A DNA stretch of 64,000 nt from Caenorhabditis remanei (Eukaryota; Nematoda; Chromadorea; Rhabditida; Rhabditidae). Positions 20,121 through 31,290 of the stretch are shown piece after piece. A program made the translations under genes and the position numbers. The stretch lies in NCBI RefSeq assembly GCF_010183535.1, contig NC_071331.1, positions 1,674,001-1,738,000 on the forward strand, written 5' to 3'. Numbering within the stretch: the stretch's first letter is position 1; each line of letters opens with the position of its first letter. Under the pieces are notes generated by a model, which searched no databases, was not told where the DNA came from, and worked only from the letters and a program-made list of their open reading frames with translations.

Positions 20121-20841
20121 TGTGGCCACCCCTTCTATCTCCAGAAGGCCGCCGGTAATGTGCCGAGTAGGGTGGGAACATGAGCCCAATTTATACTTCC
20201 AATAGGGTGGTTCAGTGGTTTTAAGGAAGCGCCCGATGTGCTGACAACTCAAGTATTTACAAGAACCATTTATTATAGGGAAAAAGCATGTCCCGCGAGG
20301 AACTGCATTAAAAACCTATTCGGTTCTGCCTTTTACAATACAATATAGAATAAGGGGAAAAGAGTTATCGAGGGAACATAGTAGTGACTCTGCAAGCGCC
20401 CGATACACGTATCGGGGGCTCTCGAGGGACTACAGAACGCTCACAAACTACTTCTCTTACAAAACACAACAATAACAACAACTCTTAAAGAGAGAAGAAA
20501 CAACACTGAATTATTAATGGCTTTAGGCCAAGCGAGGGGAGTCGGTCGAGTACGGTCACAGTCGTTTAGCAGGTGTGCGCGTGGCGAGACCAGCGGACGT
20601 CGGAAACAGCGTGCGCCTTTGACTGGAGAGACGCAGACACGACTAAATGGCGGCAACTTGAATTGTGGAATATTACTTCCGCCTGAAATGGGGTTAAAGG
20701 GACAGGGAAGAAGGGAGTTAATTAACAGAAAGTAAAATACGTAATAAGTATAAACTAAATTAGAATAATTTAGTAATACAAATTACTTTTTAGTTTGGAG
20801 TGGGACAGGAACCTGATTCGGGGACCAGGAGACTGTCAACA
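20121..20841 (-). repeat. 5' LTR of the Bel/Pao element
   Basis: 721 bp, nearly identical to 8837-9557. Would carry the promoter for the - strand transcript. Contains three of the CGAGGG copies. Confidence 0.93.
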
Positions 20842-21384
20842 TAACCTCCGCTTTTTTCATTTCCGCCGACGGCGATATTTGCCGCTTCAATTTCAGGCGA
20901 AGGTTACCTTTGCTTTTTTCATTTCCGGCGAAGGCCGCCTTCGCCTGTTTTGAAAACGGCAATTTTTGACGTTTTTCATTTCCCAGTGGTAAAAAATGCT
21001 GTTTTTTTCTAATTTTGTGTTGAAATAAATTTCAAAAAGCGTCAAAAATTGCTTGCCGAAAAATGAAAAGCGGTAATGAAAACCGAAAAAACCTAAACAG
21101 GCGAAAATCGCCTGTCTTGAAAATGGATAGGGTATTTTTCGCCTTATTGGGAAATGAAGCAGGCGCAGCGTGAAGGCGAAGGCGGCCCGCAACATCCTTA
21201 CGGAGAATTGTGAAACTTTCACAGAATCTGTAGACATAGCTGGGGACGCGTTTCTCAAAGTTTTAAAAATATACGTTCATTTTTAACCGTTTTATGACAA
21301 TCCGGAACGCGCGGGACGGGGACGCGGGACGTCCCAACTCGTCCCATTTCGAGCTCTAGTTTTACAACCTTTTTTTCTATTTTT

Positions 21385-21560
21385 TTCTATACTTTCACAT
21401 GCATACCAACAGTATATGAAGTTTTTTTTTAATTGTATTACTTTTTAGTCCTGATTTTGAAAGATTATTGCATAACTTTTTCAAAAATTATATATTTTCT
21501 GATAACCTGAAAAAAACAGTTATCAGTATAGAATTCAGTGAGTCTTTGGATTGTAAAAAC
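21385..21560 (+). repeat. local direct repeat, partner of 22112-22285
   Basis: Both copies contain CACATGCATACCAACAGTAT, TCCTGATTTTGAAAGATTAT and GAGTCTTTGGATTGTAAAAA. The copy at 22112 continues leftward into the empty-site version of the sequence that is broken by transposons at 8735/21358. Confidence 0.85.
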
Positions 21561-21755
21561 CAAAAAAAACTAAAAAGAGCTTTGAGCAATTTTTAATTCT
21601 CAGTTTTTTTTTAAACTTTTAATGGGATTATAATTATCCACATTTTGGGAAACTGTTAAAACTTCTCAAACACCTACAGTTTTTAGATGTCAACTTTTTT
21701 AAATATGAAAATACATTTCTCCGGCGACTCAATGTGAGGTGAGAATTCGAAAAGA

Positions 21756-21825
21756 GTTTTTATTATTAAGACTTCAATAGCTGAACTATCAGTTTCAATG
21801 AGTTAACAAAACCATGATGAAACAG
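21756..21825 (-). ncRNA. candidate type I 21U-RNA locus, loose spacing
   Basis: Exact core at 21818-21825 on -. The only nearby YRNT (TATT) gives a 5' U at 21776, 42 nt away. Paralogue of 7505, which shows the same 42-nt spacing. Confidence 0.38.
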
Positions 21826-22005
21826 AAAATCAACTGATTTCATTAAAGAAAACATAGTTTGGTTTTCTTATAATACATTCTTCTTCAACGAATTTCGTTG
21901 GAATAAAAAAAAAATTAACTACTTAAATTAACTTTTTGCCATTTTCACTTTCAGTCGGCATTTCTTTGATACTGTGGATTTTAAGTTTAAATTTCAGAAA
22001 GGTTT

Positions 22006-22071
22006 TTGGTGTTTGGAGTCATGAAACTAGTAAGAAATGAATAGACCACCAATGATCAAAATTTGAAACAG
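22006..22071 (-). ncRNA. candidate type I 21U-RNA locus
   Basis: Exact core at 22064-22071 on -. YRNT is TAGT, 5' U at 22026 (38 nt). The paralogous position near 8697 reads CGAACAG, so the core has decayed in the copy next to the transposon nest. Confidence 0.52.
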
Positions 22072-22921
22072 CGGAGTTAAAATTTTTTTTGTTTCAAAAA
22101 CGTTTTCTTATTGTTCCACATGCATACCAACAGTATATGAAGTTTTTTTAAAATTGTAATACTTTTTAGTCCTGATTTTGAAAGATTATTGTATAACTTT
22201 TCCAAAAATTATATGTTTTCTGATAACATGAAAAAAACAGTTACCAGTATTGAATCCAGTGAGTCTTTGGATTGTAAAAACAAAAATATTGAAAAATGCG
22301 TTGAGCTTTCTTCAATTTTCAGAATTTTCAGAAATTATATAATTTTTGTGTCTGAATTACGCTATTAACAATAGTGTCTTATGGGATAATTGTTAAACAG
22401 CACTATTTGAAATAAAAATGTGCTTCATGAAGCTTCAAACAAAAATATGAAAGCTACGGTTTTATAGTTTATTTATGTTAAATACTTTTTTTCAAAAATT
22501 TTGATTCTGTGGTGGAAAGCTATGTAGATTTTCTTGGACAATAAAATTTATCAAGAAAATAGTGAGATCACTGCTTATTTATTCAATAATTGAAAAGCCA
22601 GTATCAGAACAGTAATCCAAATATATTTCTTGAAAGTTGTTCCTTGAAAATCATTATCAACTATCATTTTTTCAAAATTATTTGCAAAACTTTTAAAAAG
22701 TCCGAAACAATTTTTTTTTAACTTTTAAGGTTTCTTTAAAAACATAATAAATCTATGGCTAACTTGCATATATTGGAGAAATAATATCAATTTTCAGTTG
22801 CCGTGTGTATGATTTGAACGAGACTCACGACAACCTTTGCGCTGTAATTCCCAAAACTCGTGGATCTTTTAGAAAATTCAAATGATCTGCTCCTGGTTGA
22901 AAATCATTATTACGCACATAA

Positions 22922-22987
22922 AGTTTTGGAAGCCAATGACGAACGGAAATCTAGTTTTTGAATATTCAAAATCAAAATATGAAACAG
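22922..22987 (-). ncRNA. candidate type I 21U-RNA locus
   Basis: Exact core at 22980-22987 on -. YRNT is CGTT, 5' U at 22942 (38 nt). Paralogue of 8631 with a conserved core flank. Confidence 0.52.
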
Positions 22988-23049
22988 AAAATGTTTATAT
23001 AATTGAGTAAGTTTCTAAGAACATATTTTTGATACAATCTTGAACTTTT

Positions 23050-23415
23050 ATGTTACCTCAGGCAAACACAATCGAAGAGCTAAGCGTTATAGTCTCCCAG
23101 TTGAAGAAACAGATAGCTTCAGAAAATTCTGAATCAGTTAAGATCCTGGAAAACGAGTCTTTCTCAAAGTCATCGTTGTCATCTGAAGCTTTTGCAGACA
23201 CCTCTGTTAGATTTTGTGCTGAAACAACTATCGCGTTTAGAAAAGAAACGTTGCAGGCTCAAAAAGAATATAAAATAAACTTACACTTAGAAATGACATA
23301 CCAAGGTTGTCAGATATCTGATATCAGATATCTGACAACTAAATTTCTGGAGAGTCAATGTTCCCGAATACTAGTTTCTTCGGTGGTTCGAACCACTTTC
23401 GTTATTTCAGTCTAA
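23050..23415 (+). pseudogene. exon-like 121-codon frame, possible gene fragment
   Basis: About 230 bases here have coding-like composition unlike their AT-rich surroundings. The translation begins as a probable coiled coil (NTIEELSVIVSQLKKQI) followed by a serine-rich stretch. A splice-acceptor-like TTACCTCAG precedes it. The frame then runs into a 34-bp perfect palindrome and loses any protein-like character. No family recognised and no neighbouring exons seen. It could be a captured exon, an old pseudogene or chance. Confidence 0.2.
23306..23339. repeat. 34-bp perfect palindrome
   Basis: GTTGTCAGATATCTGAT followed directly by its exact complement. Contains three ATATC/GATAT steps. It could form a cruciform or RNA hairpin with no loop. 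No identical sequence noticed elsewhere in the window. Confidence 0.85.
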
Positions 23416-24079
23416 CCCCATTGTCGGAAAATGATTTTTTGTGAAATACTGCATTTTCATACTGCGAATTAAAAAATCGCCACCCAGAAACAGTATTCGT
23501 CTTTCTCGATAATATATGTTTTGTTTTATGCTGACTGTGAGGTTCGAGCATTCATTTGACTAGGAATCTAAACCTAAATTGCGAACATGCAGAAAAATAG
23601 AATAAGTGGTGGTTTCAGAGTTCCAGGTAGCAGAAAGTCATAATAGAAAGGTCTGATCAAGAGTAAATATAGGATTTTCGATCAATTGAGATTTTTTTGT
23701 CAGTAGAGACCAAGTATATATTATAATCAAATTGTTCTATTCAATTTGTTCCTAATTTGAATCAGAAATGTTTTTGGAACTCGAAAGTAAAGTTACGTGG
23801 GACACAATTTAATAATTAGGAAAACTACACAGTAAGTATTTTAATAACAACCAAAATTATATTTGATGTATTACTTACAGGGTAATATAAAGTCCATATG
23901 AAACATCTGTGCTACAGTAAAATTAACGCGAAATTCGAAACATTTATCCAAAAATGTAATTTTTGTTGTAAATTTGTATTTTTCCTTTTTTGACGTATTC
24001 GATATGTTTTTGAGAAGTTTAATTGAAGTAATGAGAAAAATGGAAGAAAAGTGAGCTTCATTCGAAAGAGCTAACTCCC

Positions 24080-24200
24080 TATTGTTCGTCCGCGTTATAA
24101 GCACGCGATTTGGCTGAGCGGCGACTCAACTGGCAGTTTGTCAATTGGTGTGCTATCGCGCTTCACTAGACTCCCGGTTTGGCGGGAGAATAATTTGAAT
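24080..24200 (+). other. GC-rich patch with A-box-like sequence and hairpin
   Basis: A short GC-rich island in AT-rich DNA. It contains TGGCTGAGCGG, which fits a Pol III A box, and a hairpin at 24171-24188 (CTCCCG stem, GTTTGG loop). ACGCGAT near its start pairs with ATCGCG further on. No B box or full tRNA fold was found, so it may be a tRNA relic or MITE remnant. Confidence 0.3.
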
Positions 24201-24252
24201 TCGTATAGGCTAGATATGAACCTGTGTTACTTGCTCAATTCTTTATGTGTAA

Positions 24253-24318
24253 CTGTTTCACCGGCTTAACGAATTTCTGCACAGATTTTTTGCTTACTCT
24301 GTTTAGTTTTTGAGGAAA
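24253..24318 (+). ncRNA. candidate type I 21U-RNA locus
   Basis: Exact core at 24253-24260. YRNT is TACT, 5' U at 24298 (38 nt). Confidence 0.52.
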
Positions 24319-24520
24319 AAATAAAACTCTGGTTCAATATCCACAGCCGAGTACCTAAATGACTTCTGTTACCTTAAACTGCAAATCTTGAAACATGAAA
24401 TTTTTAAAACTTTCAGTTTCAGAACCTTGGCTTTTTAAAAATAAAACTTTTTCCCAGTTAAGTTGCTAAGATTTTTGTTAACTAGAATTTTTGTTTGGAA
24501 ACTTTAAAAAATACAAATCT

Positions 24521-24587
24521 GAATCGTATATTCAGTTCGTAATACTAAAATTCTTAATACTTCTTTTTTCTAGCGATTGTGAAACAG
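24521..24587 (-). ncRNA. candidate type I 21U-RNA locus
   Basis: Exact core at 24580-24587 on -. YRNT is TATT, 5' U at 24541 (39 nt). It runs toward the 24253 locus. Confidence 0.5.
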
Positions 24588-25335
24588 TGTGAAAAATTAA
24601 GACAAAATTGTTTTTGGTTTCCCTTCTGTTTTTTGATATTACCTTTTTTTCGATTAGAAGTTTTTTAATCATTTCTATTTCTTATTTCGCTCTCAACTAA
24701 AGTTGCAGTGTGGACGTCAAGTTATTTTTCCAAATAACTGTCTACTTATGGAAGAACAGTCAAATTCTGGTTGCGATAACTGTGTCTACCTTAAAATTGT
24801 TAGGAACTGAAATTTATAGCTTTCGCCATTATTTTTTGTCGATGTTACTGCAATGTGCACATTTCATCCAGTGTTATGTAAACTTTCATTGAAAGAAATA
24901 TCGTTGTTTTTACGTTGTCTATTTTTAGACTTCCTAGTAGGTCACAAATCAAAGATAATAAGACAGTGATACCATAGATGACATCATCATAACAAAACAT
25001 GACATTCCAAAAACCAACAGTTTTCATCACTTGAATAGAGAATAACACACAATAGAACAATAAAAGATTGAATGTGGGAACGGGAATACTTGTTTTGGTT
25101 GATCTTTTGATTTACACTGGAGTTTTTATTTATCACAGTCTAGAAACACCGATCAGAGAAAACCAGAAAGTATTCTCGCATAATCGAAAAACGTGTACCA
25201 CAATCTGGAAAAACGTAGGAGAGATCCGTATTATATTTCCAGAACTCCCTGTTTTATGAACAAGATATGATTACGAAAGTATAGGATACTTCAATAACAT
25301 CGAACATCGAACTGTGCCGTGCTGGGGTAATCAAG

Positions 25336-25820
25336 TAAGGCAGGAATTATCAGTACGCGTAGTCATTTATTTTTAATATATAACTGTAACAGTAAGAAAA
25401 CAAAGAGGATGACTAACTATTTTTCTGAAAGACCGTTTTGTTAAAAGAATGTTTTCACTGTTTCTGTTTGATAAAATTTGACACGAATGGTTGTTTTCAT
25501 ATTCAACGCTATTACCCATCATGATTTGAATATCACTAAACATTATTGCACCTATTAGAAGCAAATTCTGTTGTGTCTCATTGATTAATATGATTTGTTT
25601 TTTATTCTATTTCAGGAAATCACTATGATAAACCATTCAAGTGAAGATGTGCATTACCCCAAGTTCGTGTTGCTAAACTCAGAAACTGAAATATTTTTCG
25701 AATGTCTCTTCATGAATTTTTACCAACAGTGAAAGTGAAAATTTATGATTTAAAATTTTGCTATACAAGAGACATCCCTTTCTTAATGTGAATTGATAAT
25801 GATTCTCTCTTTTCAGCCCT
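25336..25820 (+). repeat. segmental duplication, partner of 2838-3250 and 3780-3855
   Basis: Collinear with the left copy, but the two blocks are adjacent here, so the left copy has about 500 extra bases or this one has a deletion. No exact Ruby core lies in either copy. Confidence 0.75.
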
Positions 25821-27479
25821 CATTGAAACATAAATCGAGTTTTTTTGTTTCCAACCTTATCGTCAGATCAATGGACATGGCAATCGCAGAACGTGGTGAA
25901 GTCTGAAAGTTAATAACTAGGAAAAACTATTTCCAACAGTTTACATCACGACCTATATATTTCTCTGTTGCTGGCAACTCACGAATTGTTGAAAAGAATA
26001 AAACGTTCAATACCACGGATATTTTTTTTCCTCAAATAACTTTTTAAAACTAGTTTTGGAGAAATATAATTGCTCAATTGACAAGTGAGACCATAAAAAA
26101 GATGCGTAACCATAAACTGTGCTTTCCAGTTTCATGGACACGTTTTATATGTATTCCTATAGAAAAGCCATTGTTGATTAGGTGCTGTTTGAATCTTATC
26201 TGAATCGATTACCATTTTTGTTCTATTCAACTGTCCAGTTTCAAAACTATTTCATTAATTTGAATCGAAAATAACAAATATTGACAAGCATGTTTTCATT
26301 TGTGAATTGATAGGAAAATCAACGATAACAATATTATTCAAGTTTCATATCTCTCTCCTTTATGATGACTTTCTGAAACAAATTAGTTTTTTTCTCTAGA
26401 TGGCATATAAAAGACTATTCAAAACGTTTGTATTTTATTTAGCAGTCTAACAATGAAAGCGCCATAACGTACAAATTGTAGGATCTTCACAAAAATTGAG
26501 CGCATAATTACTGTAATAGGTCTCTATTAGTTGGCGTATAAAATGATTGGCTGTAACGTCCTGAGCACGGCAGTACAAAAAAAATAATGTTGAACTTTAT
26601 ACATCTCACTCAACACGGTTTGTTGAAACACGAAAATTTACCACTAAAAGTTTAACCAAACATTACAGTTTTGCCGATTCCTTAAATTTATATCGTTTTC
26701 AAACAAGCTACTTCTTCAAAGATGAATGAACCCGAGTTAAACATCAGAAAAATAAATTTCTGGAATTTCTCTTACCCGATTGTTCATGTACGCAAGTATT
26801 CTACTCAATGCAAATGTTTATTCAGAAAAAGGAACATTTCCTACTATCCAGCTCTGCTTCAGTGTAGAAGATTTAGATTGTTTGTATTTGTAGCTCAGAA
26901 TAGGTTCAAACCAGAGTTGCAACGAGCATGCCTGTTTTTACAAAAGCAAAAAGAAATAAAAATTGTTCTAAAATTTACTGATTCTTGCAGCCGAAGTATT
27001 GTGTTATTGTTTCAAAAATAGGTCTTGGTAGTTTGTAGACTAAGAGGTTGTTTTCCTTATTATTATTATTTCCTTTCTTCAACAGTTATCTTCGCACTTT
27101 CTTTCATCATTCCTCTCATTAGATCAGCTTAAACTCAGCCTACCTATCCGCACTCTCTTTCATCATTCGTCAAAATTTGTTTTCGTTATACTGAAGTTTG
27201 CGGACATCATAATTTATACTGGATTCTTGAAACTGAACTTTCACGGAAATTTTGTGAATACTAATTTTGTGATTTGTTCTATGTTTATAGAGTAGCGAGC
27301 TTCTCCCTTGTTTTTGATGCGCATCTGAAATCGATATAATAGTTTGCCGTATTTGCAACATTGTGAAACTATGATATTTTGTGTTTTCTTTTTTTTTTCT
27401 AGATTCCTCCAAGTTCGTCCGTATTTTATTCAGCTTGACCGTCTTTAGAACGGATGTTGTTTTTGAAAACGTCAAAAAG

Positions 27480-29340
27480 AAAAAAGTTTTCACAATGCGA
27501 AATAAAAAATCTAAAACTGTCAAACATGAAATAGTGAATGCGGAAGTTTTTATGGAGCTCTTTTCTACCAATTTACGTTTTTAGCGCATTGCTTTTCAAA
27601 TATTGAGAACAACTGTTTCAAAACATCATTAAAAAATGTTTCAAAATAACTTTTTGATTGTTTCAAAGAATAGTTTACAATAATATTTAAATTGTAAATA
27701 CTGAAAAAACTTACAATTTCTCAAATAAATAAGCACACTGAAACATTGTTTTATGCTCATAACTGACACATGTATGTAACATGTTTTGTTGTAAAAAAAA
27801 AACTGTATTTACAATTGTAGAATACATACTCAACATAATCACTACATAAGTACATTTGCACATGTATGTTTATTTGGAAACCGACAAAATAAATTTTCAC
27901 AATTTTGATTTGTTTTTTAAATCATACGGCGTAAAATGTATTCGTTCATGAACTTCAGCATCAAAATGGGGTAGTCACAGAAAATTTTGAAAAGTGAAAG
28001 TTATTATCGGCGATAACTGACAAAAGTATTTAATTTCCTTGAGTTCTTTCATATACACTCGTTTTTTACATTTCAAAATTTGTATTTCACTAAACTAAAA
28101 AAAAATCAAAATTGATGGTTGTTGAGTTTCATTTACAAGATCAATTTATTGAATGTTTCAAAATTGGGTCTTAAAATGAAGAAGGTGCTAAAGTTGTTCG
28201 AAAAACGATTTTAGTTCTATTTACTGTCTTCTGAACTTACTAAACTGAGTTGTAATCCTGAAAACTAGCAATGCTCGAATCTGCAGTTAGTTTTGTAAGC
28301 AAGTAATCTCAGTCTAAATTGAAATGCGGAAATTCACTGTTTAATGGTAAGTTCTGTTCACAAATTGGTTGATGATTGCTTAGATGACTAAATAAACTCT
28401 CAGAAACTGCAAACTTTTGTTTTAATTTTCTTTCTGATACTGAATTAAAATTACTTCTTCACTGATTTTATGTATAATTAAGTTTCAGAATTTTTCAATG
28501 AATTTCAATTAGAAAGAATGAAACAAATAATTATTCTTCAATTCCGTTCGAAGCCAAACTTTCAATCTTGAAATCGCATTTCAATTTCTGATGTTTGAAA
28601 ATAAATTGTCCCAACTACTGATAAAACTAGATTCTTGTCATTTTTATGGTTCTGTTTTTGTCCGATTATGACGGTTGTTGTATTAGTTTCCGTCCTTATG
28701 ACTTGTATTTTTGAATGAACCACATGATGTAAATATAGCCGAATTGGGAACTTACATTGCAGTCTCATTTCGGCGATTTTTTGGAACAGTAAAACAATTT
28801 TAAGACCTGTTTCTTATTAGTGATGTATTAGTAATGACTTTTCTACTAACAATAGTCGAATCGCTTAACACATTCTGAACTAAAAGGACCCCTCCTTAAC
28901 AATTTATTTTCCCACAAGCACAAAACTCTCCCCTGGAATTCCAAACCTAACCAGAGATCATTTCTCCGTTATCTTCAGGACAAACACACATTTTTCTTGG
29001 TTTCTCTTCAAATAACACACTCTATATCAGACATGGCGCCATTGAGAAGAAGAAGAACTTTTTTGTGTTGTGAAGTCATTAACTGATTTTTTATCAGAAG
29101 AAGAGAGGCACTTTGTGGTTGTTGATCCCGATATGTTTCCCTTCGTCGCGAAATTTCTTTTCAATTGGTTCGCGGTGACGCATGGCAACATTTTGTAGTC
29201 TGACACAAGAAGTTATAGGGAGAGAGATAACGGGAAATGGGGAGATGGAAGAGGCACTTTCTCTTTGATGAAATGCTTCTTAAGATGATTATTCCGTCGC
29301 TGTCAGTTCAGGAACCTTGTTGTTATAAATTAGTAGGTAC
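27480..29340 (+). repeat. large segmental duplication, partner of 37530-39300
   Basis: Long blocks are nearly identical, for example TTAGTTTTGTAAGCAAGTAA and GATAAAACTAGATTCTTGTC. The first part also matches 35400-35560. Inverted copies of 27700-28470 occupy about 30580-31290, and shorter direct relatives lie at 53985-54950 and 61860-62180. This is a modular family of cluster segments. Confidence 0.85.
27613..27678 (+). ncRNA. candidate type I 21U-RNA locus
   Basis: Exact core at 27613-27620. YRNT is TGAT, 5' U at 27658 (38 nt). Paralogue of 35517. Confidence 0.52.
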
Positions 29341-29365
29341 TAAATGTGTCGACACGTGTTTTTAT

Positions 29366-29730
29366 CATACTTGCCAACTGGGCCGAGCCGGGCCGATGGT
29401 TTTTCTTAAATAACTTTTTTCAAAAAAATCGCACAAGGTTGGTTGATAGCTCAAAAGATAGGTATTTTCTATTGTCATCCATAAAATATAAAATCAATTT
29501 CCCAAAAAAGTTACCCGAGCTACAATCTCTCTTGGCCCGGTTCGGCCCGGCCCGGCCCGGACGGGCCGAATGCTGTATTGGCTTGCCTGTTTATTTTGAG
29601 AAATTGATTTTATATTTCGTGATGACAATTAAAAATACCTATTTTTTGAGCTATCAACAAACTTGGTACGATTTTTTTGACAAAAGTTATTTAAGAAAAA
29701 CCGTCGGCCCGGCTCGGGTTGACAAGTATG
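29366..29730. mobile_element. hAT-like MITE, 365 bp
   Basis: CATACTTGCCAAC and GTTGACAAGTATG ends enclose long imperfect arms and a GGCCCGG-rich centre. A perfect 8-bp duplication GTTTTTAT flanks it (29358-29365, 29731-29738). Paralogous segments near 39.28 kb and 54.9 kb read straight through the site. A 141-codon ORF inside comes from the foldback arms and is not a gene. Confidence 0.9.
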
Positions 29731-30163
29731 GTTTTTATGACTATCGATTTCAGATTGATGGGGAAGAATGAAACTTACTTTTAATGGAACCATATATAAT
29801 CAGAATTATCGGGATTAGAAGCGGTAAAACCGGAAACATCGTTAATAATTAATGAAAACCTGGTAAAAAAACTATAATGAAAATGGATTCAAAGTTTCTA
29901 AAAACTATTTGAAACTGAAAAAAGTGAGTTTTGTAAGTCGTTTTTTCCTAATTTAAAGGGATTTTTAAGCCGGGTTCGAATCATTCAGATTTAACTTTTC
30001 AAAGCACCAATGGTTCGCAGGAAAATGCGGATTTCAGGAAGGTGACGCTTCCTTTAAATTTGCTTAAAAAGGAGACATTGGATGAAATGAAGATTGACTT
30101 ATTGCTTCTTTCAGAAGAAAACAGAAAAATGAAATTTTCGTAACAGTTGATTTACATTAATCC

Positions 30164-30229
30164 CTGTTTCAGAATGGTAATTTTCACCTCCCCTTTGTTT
30201 TCTGTCAATGGGATTCGTGTCACACATCC
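30164..30229 (+). ncRNA. candidate type I 21U-RNA locus
   Basis: Exact core at 30164-30171. YRNT is CAAT, 5' U at 30209 (38 nt). In the paralogue near 41264 the core reads TTGTTTCA. Confidence 0.52.
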
Positions 30230-30579
30230 ATAAAATAACTCTATATTTTTGTGCTTTCCTTTTCTTCTCTTCATCAGCTCTTCTATTAATCACATTTTGA
30301 TCCACTTCTTTTCACTCATATTTTCAGGCATCAGAAATTGAAATAGGTTGGTTTCTGTGACTTTGAGATTGGAAATGTGTCTGTAAACCATACTCGCAAA
30401 GGGTCGGGCCCTGTTGAAAAATTTGAACTAAATTTTGACCGAAAATTTGAATGTTTCAAATTCTTCCAAAGTCGTCGAATTTTTGACTATTCTTCAGAAT
30501 TCGATAAAGAAAACAACTGGAATCCTCGAAAAATTCAGAAACTTGAAGATACATGAAAACAGTGAAGAAGTAATTTGAA

Positions 30580-31290
30580 TTCAATATCAGAAAGAACATT
30601 AAAACAAAAGTTTGCAGTTTCTGAGAGTTTATTTAGTCATCAACCAATTATTTAAGAAGTGATTGACCCTTGTTCAAAATAATTATATCAGTGAATTTCC
30701 GCATTTCAATTTAGACAGAGATTACTTGCTTGCAAAAGTAACTGCAGATTCGAGAACTACTTTTCAGGATTTCAACTCACAATCAGTTTAGTATGTTCAG
30801 AAAACCGTAAATAGAACTTAAATCATTTTTCGAACGACTCTAGCACCTTCTTCATTTTAAGACCCAATTTGGAAACATTCAATAAATTGATCTTGTAAAT
30901 GAAACTTAACAACCATCAATTATGATTTTTTTCAGTTTAGTGGAGTACAGATTTTGGAATGTAAAAAAACAAGCGAATAGGAAGGAACTCAAGGAAATTA
31001 AATACTTTTGTTAGTTCAACTGTTTCAGGCTCTTTCTATTTATTTGATGTGAAAATTTTCAAGCGTGTATGCTGAAGTTTATGAACGAATAAATTTTAAG
31101 CCGTATGATTTAAAAAACAAATCAAAATTGTGAAAATTAATTTTGTCGGTTTCCAAATAAACATACATGTGCAAATGTACTTATGTAGTAGTTATTAAGT
31201 TGAGTCTGTATCTACAGTTGTAAATACAGTTTTTTTACAACAAGACATGTTACATACATGTGTCAGTTATGAGCATAAAACAATGTTTCC
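30580..31290 (-). repeat. inverted copy of 27700-28470 and 37620-38400
   Basis: The order of shared blocks is reversed and complemented, for example TAACTGCAGATTCGAG at about 30740 against CTCGAATCTGCAGTTA at 28274. The inverted copy carries a Ruby core at 31020 that corresponds to 37956. Confidence 0.8.
31020..31027 (+). promoter_or_regulatory. Ruby motif without a matching YRNT
   Basis: Exact CTGTTTCA, but no YRNT lies 36-43 nt downstream. Its inverted paralogue at 37956 has one only at 42 nt. Likely inactive or weak. Confidence 0.35.

Larger units (their letters stand above)
8837..20841 (-). mobile_element. Bel/Pao LTR element with Gag and protease only, 12.0 kb
   Basis: Two 721-bp direct LTRs flank an internal region with Gag and protease ORFs on the - strand. 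A perfect 5-bp duplication TAACC borders the element (8832-8836 and 20842-20846). I noticed one difference between the LTRs (near 8851/20137), so the insertion is recent. Order in the sense direction: 5' LTR (20841-20121), 6.5-kb leader, gag, protease, 3' LTR. No reverse transcriptase, RNase H or integrase is present, so it would need enzymes from a related element. The + strand carries CGAGGG 49 times against one CCCTCG, across coding and non-coding parts alike. Confidence 0.93.
8805..21200. mobile_element. inner hAT-like MITE, split by the Bel/Pao element
   Basis: Ends are TAGGGATGTT and AACATCCTTA. The flanks are CGGATAAT (8797-8804) and CGGAGAAT (21201-21208), an 8-bp duplication with one mismatch. 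Its own sequence is 8805-8836 plus 20847-21200, which contains alternating GGCGAAGG and CCTTCGCC foldback blocks. The MITE at 59256-59554 has matching ends (TARGGMTGTT) and the same foldback style, so they are one family. Confidence 0.72.
8735..21358. mobile_element. outer hAT-like element, split by nested insertions
   Basis: Ends are TAGCGCTCGAAACGGGGCG on the left and, on the right, the complement of TAGAGCTCGAAATGGGACG. They are flanked by an 8-bp duplication with one mismatch, GTTTCACA (8727-8734) and GTTTTACA (21359-21366). Only 8735-8804 and 21201-21358 belong to this element; the rest was inserted later. Without the insertions it is about 230 bp, a MITE. The paralogous cluster segment near 22.05-22.13 kb has the flanks without it. 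Confidence 0.72.
21359..29365. other. 21U-RNA cluster DNA, no confirmed protein gene
   Basis: AT-rich DNA with exact Ruby cores at 21818, 22064, 22980, 24253, 24580 and 27613. It includes a local direct repeat (21385-21560 and 22112-22285), an exon-like remnant (23050-23415), a GC-rich patch (24080-24200) and the partner of the 2.8-3.8 kb duplication at 25336-25820. From 25.8 to 27.5 kb I see nothing beyond near-match motifs such as TGAAACAA and TTGTTTCA. Confidence 0.55.

Noticed and set aside
26722..27021. 99-codon ORF as a possible small gene
   Set aside because: AT-rich cluster DNA, no domain, no splice or promoter signals, codon use no different from the background.
29346..29771. 141-codon ORF
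   Set aside because: Spans the foldback arms of the hAT MITE at 29366-29730.
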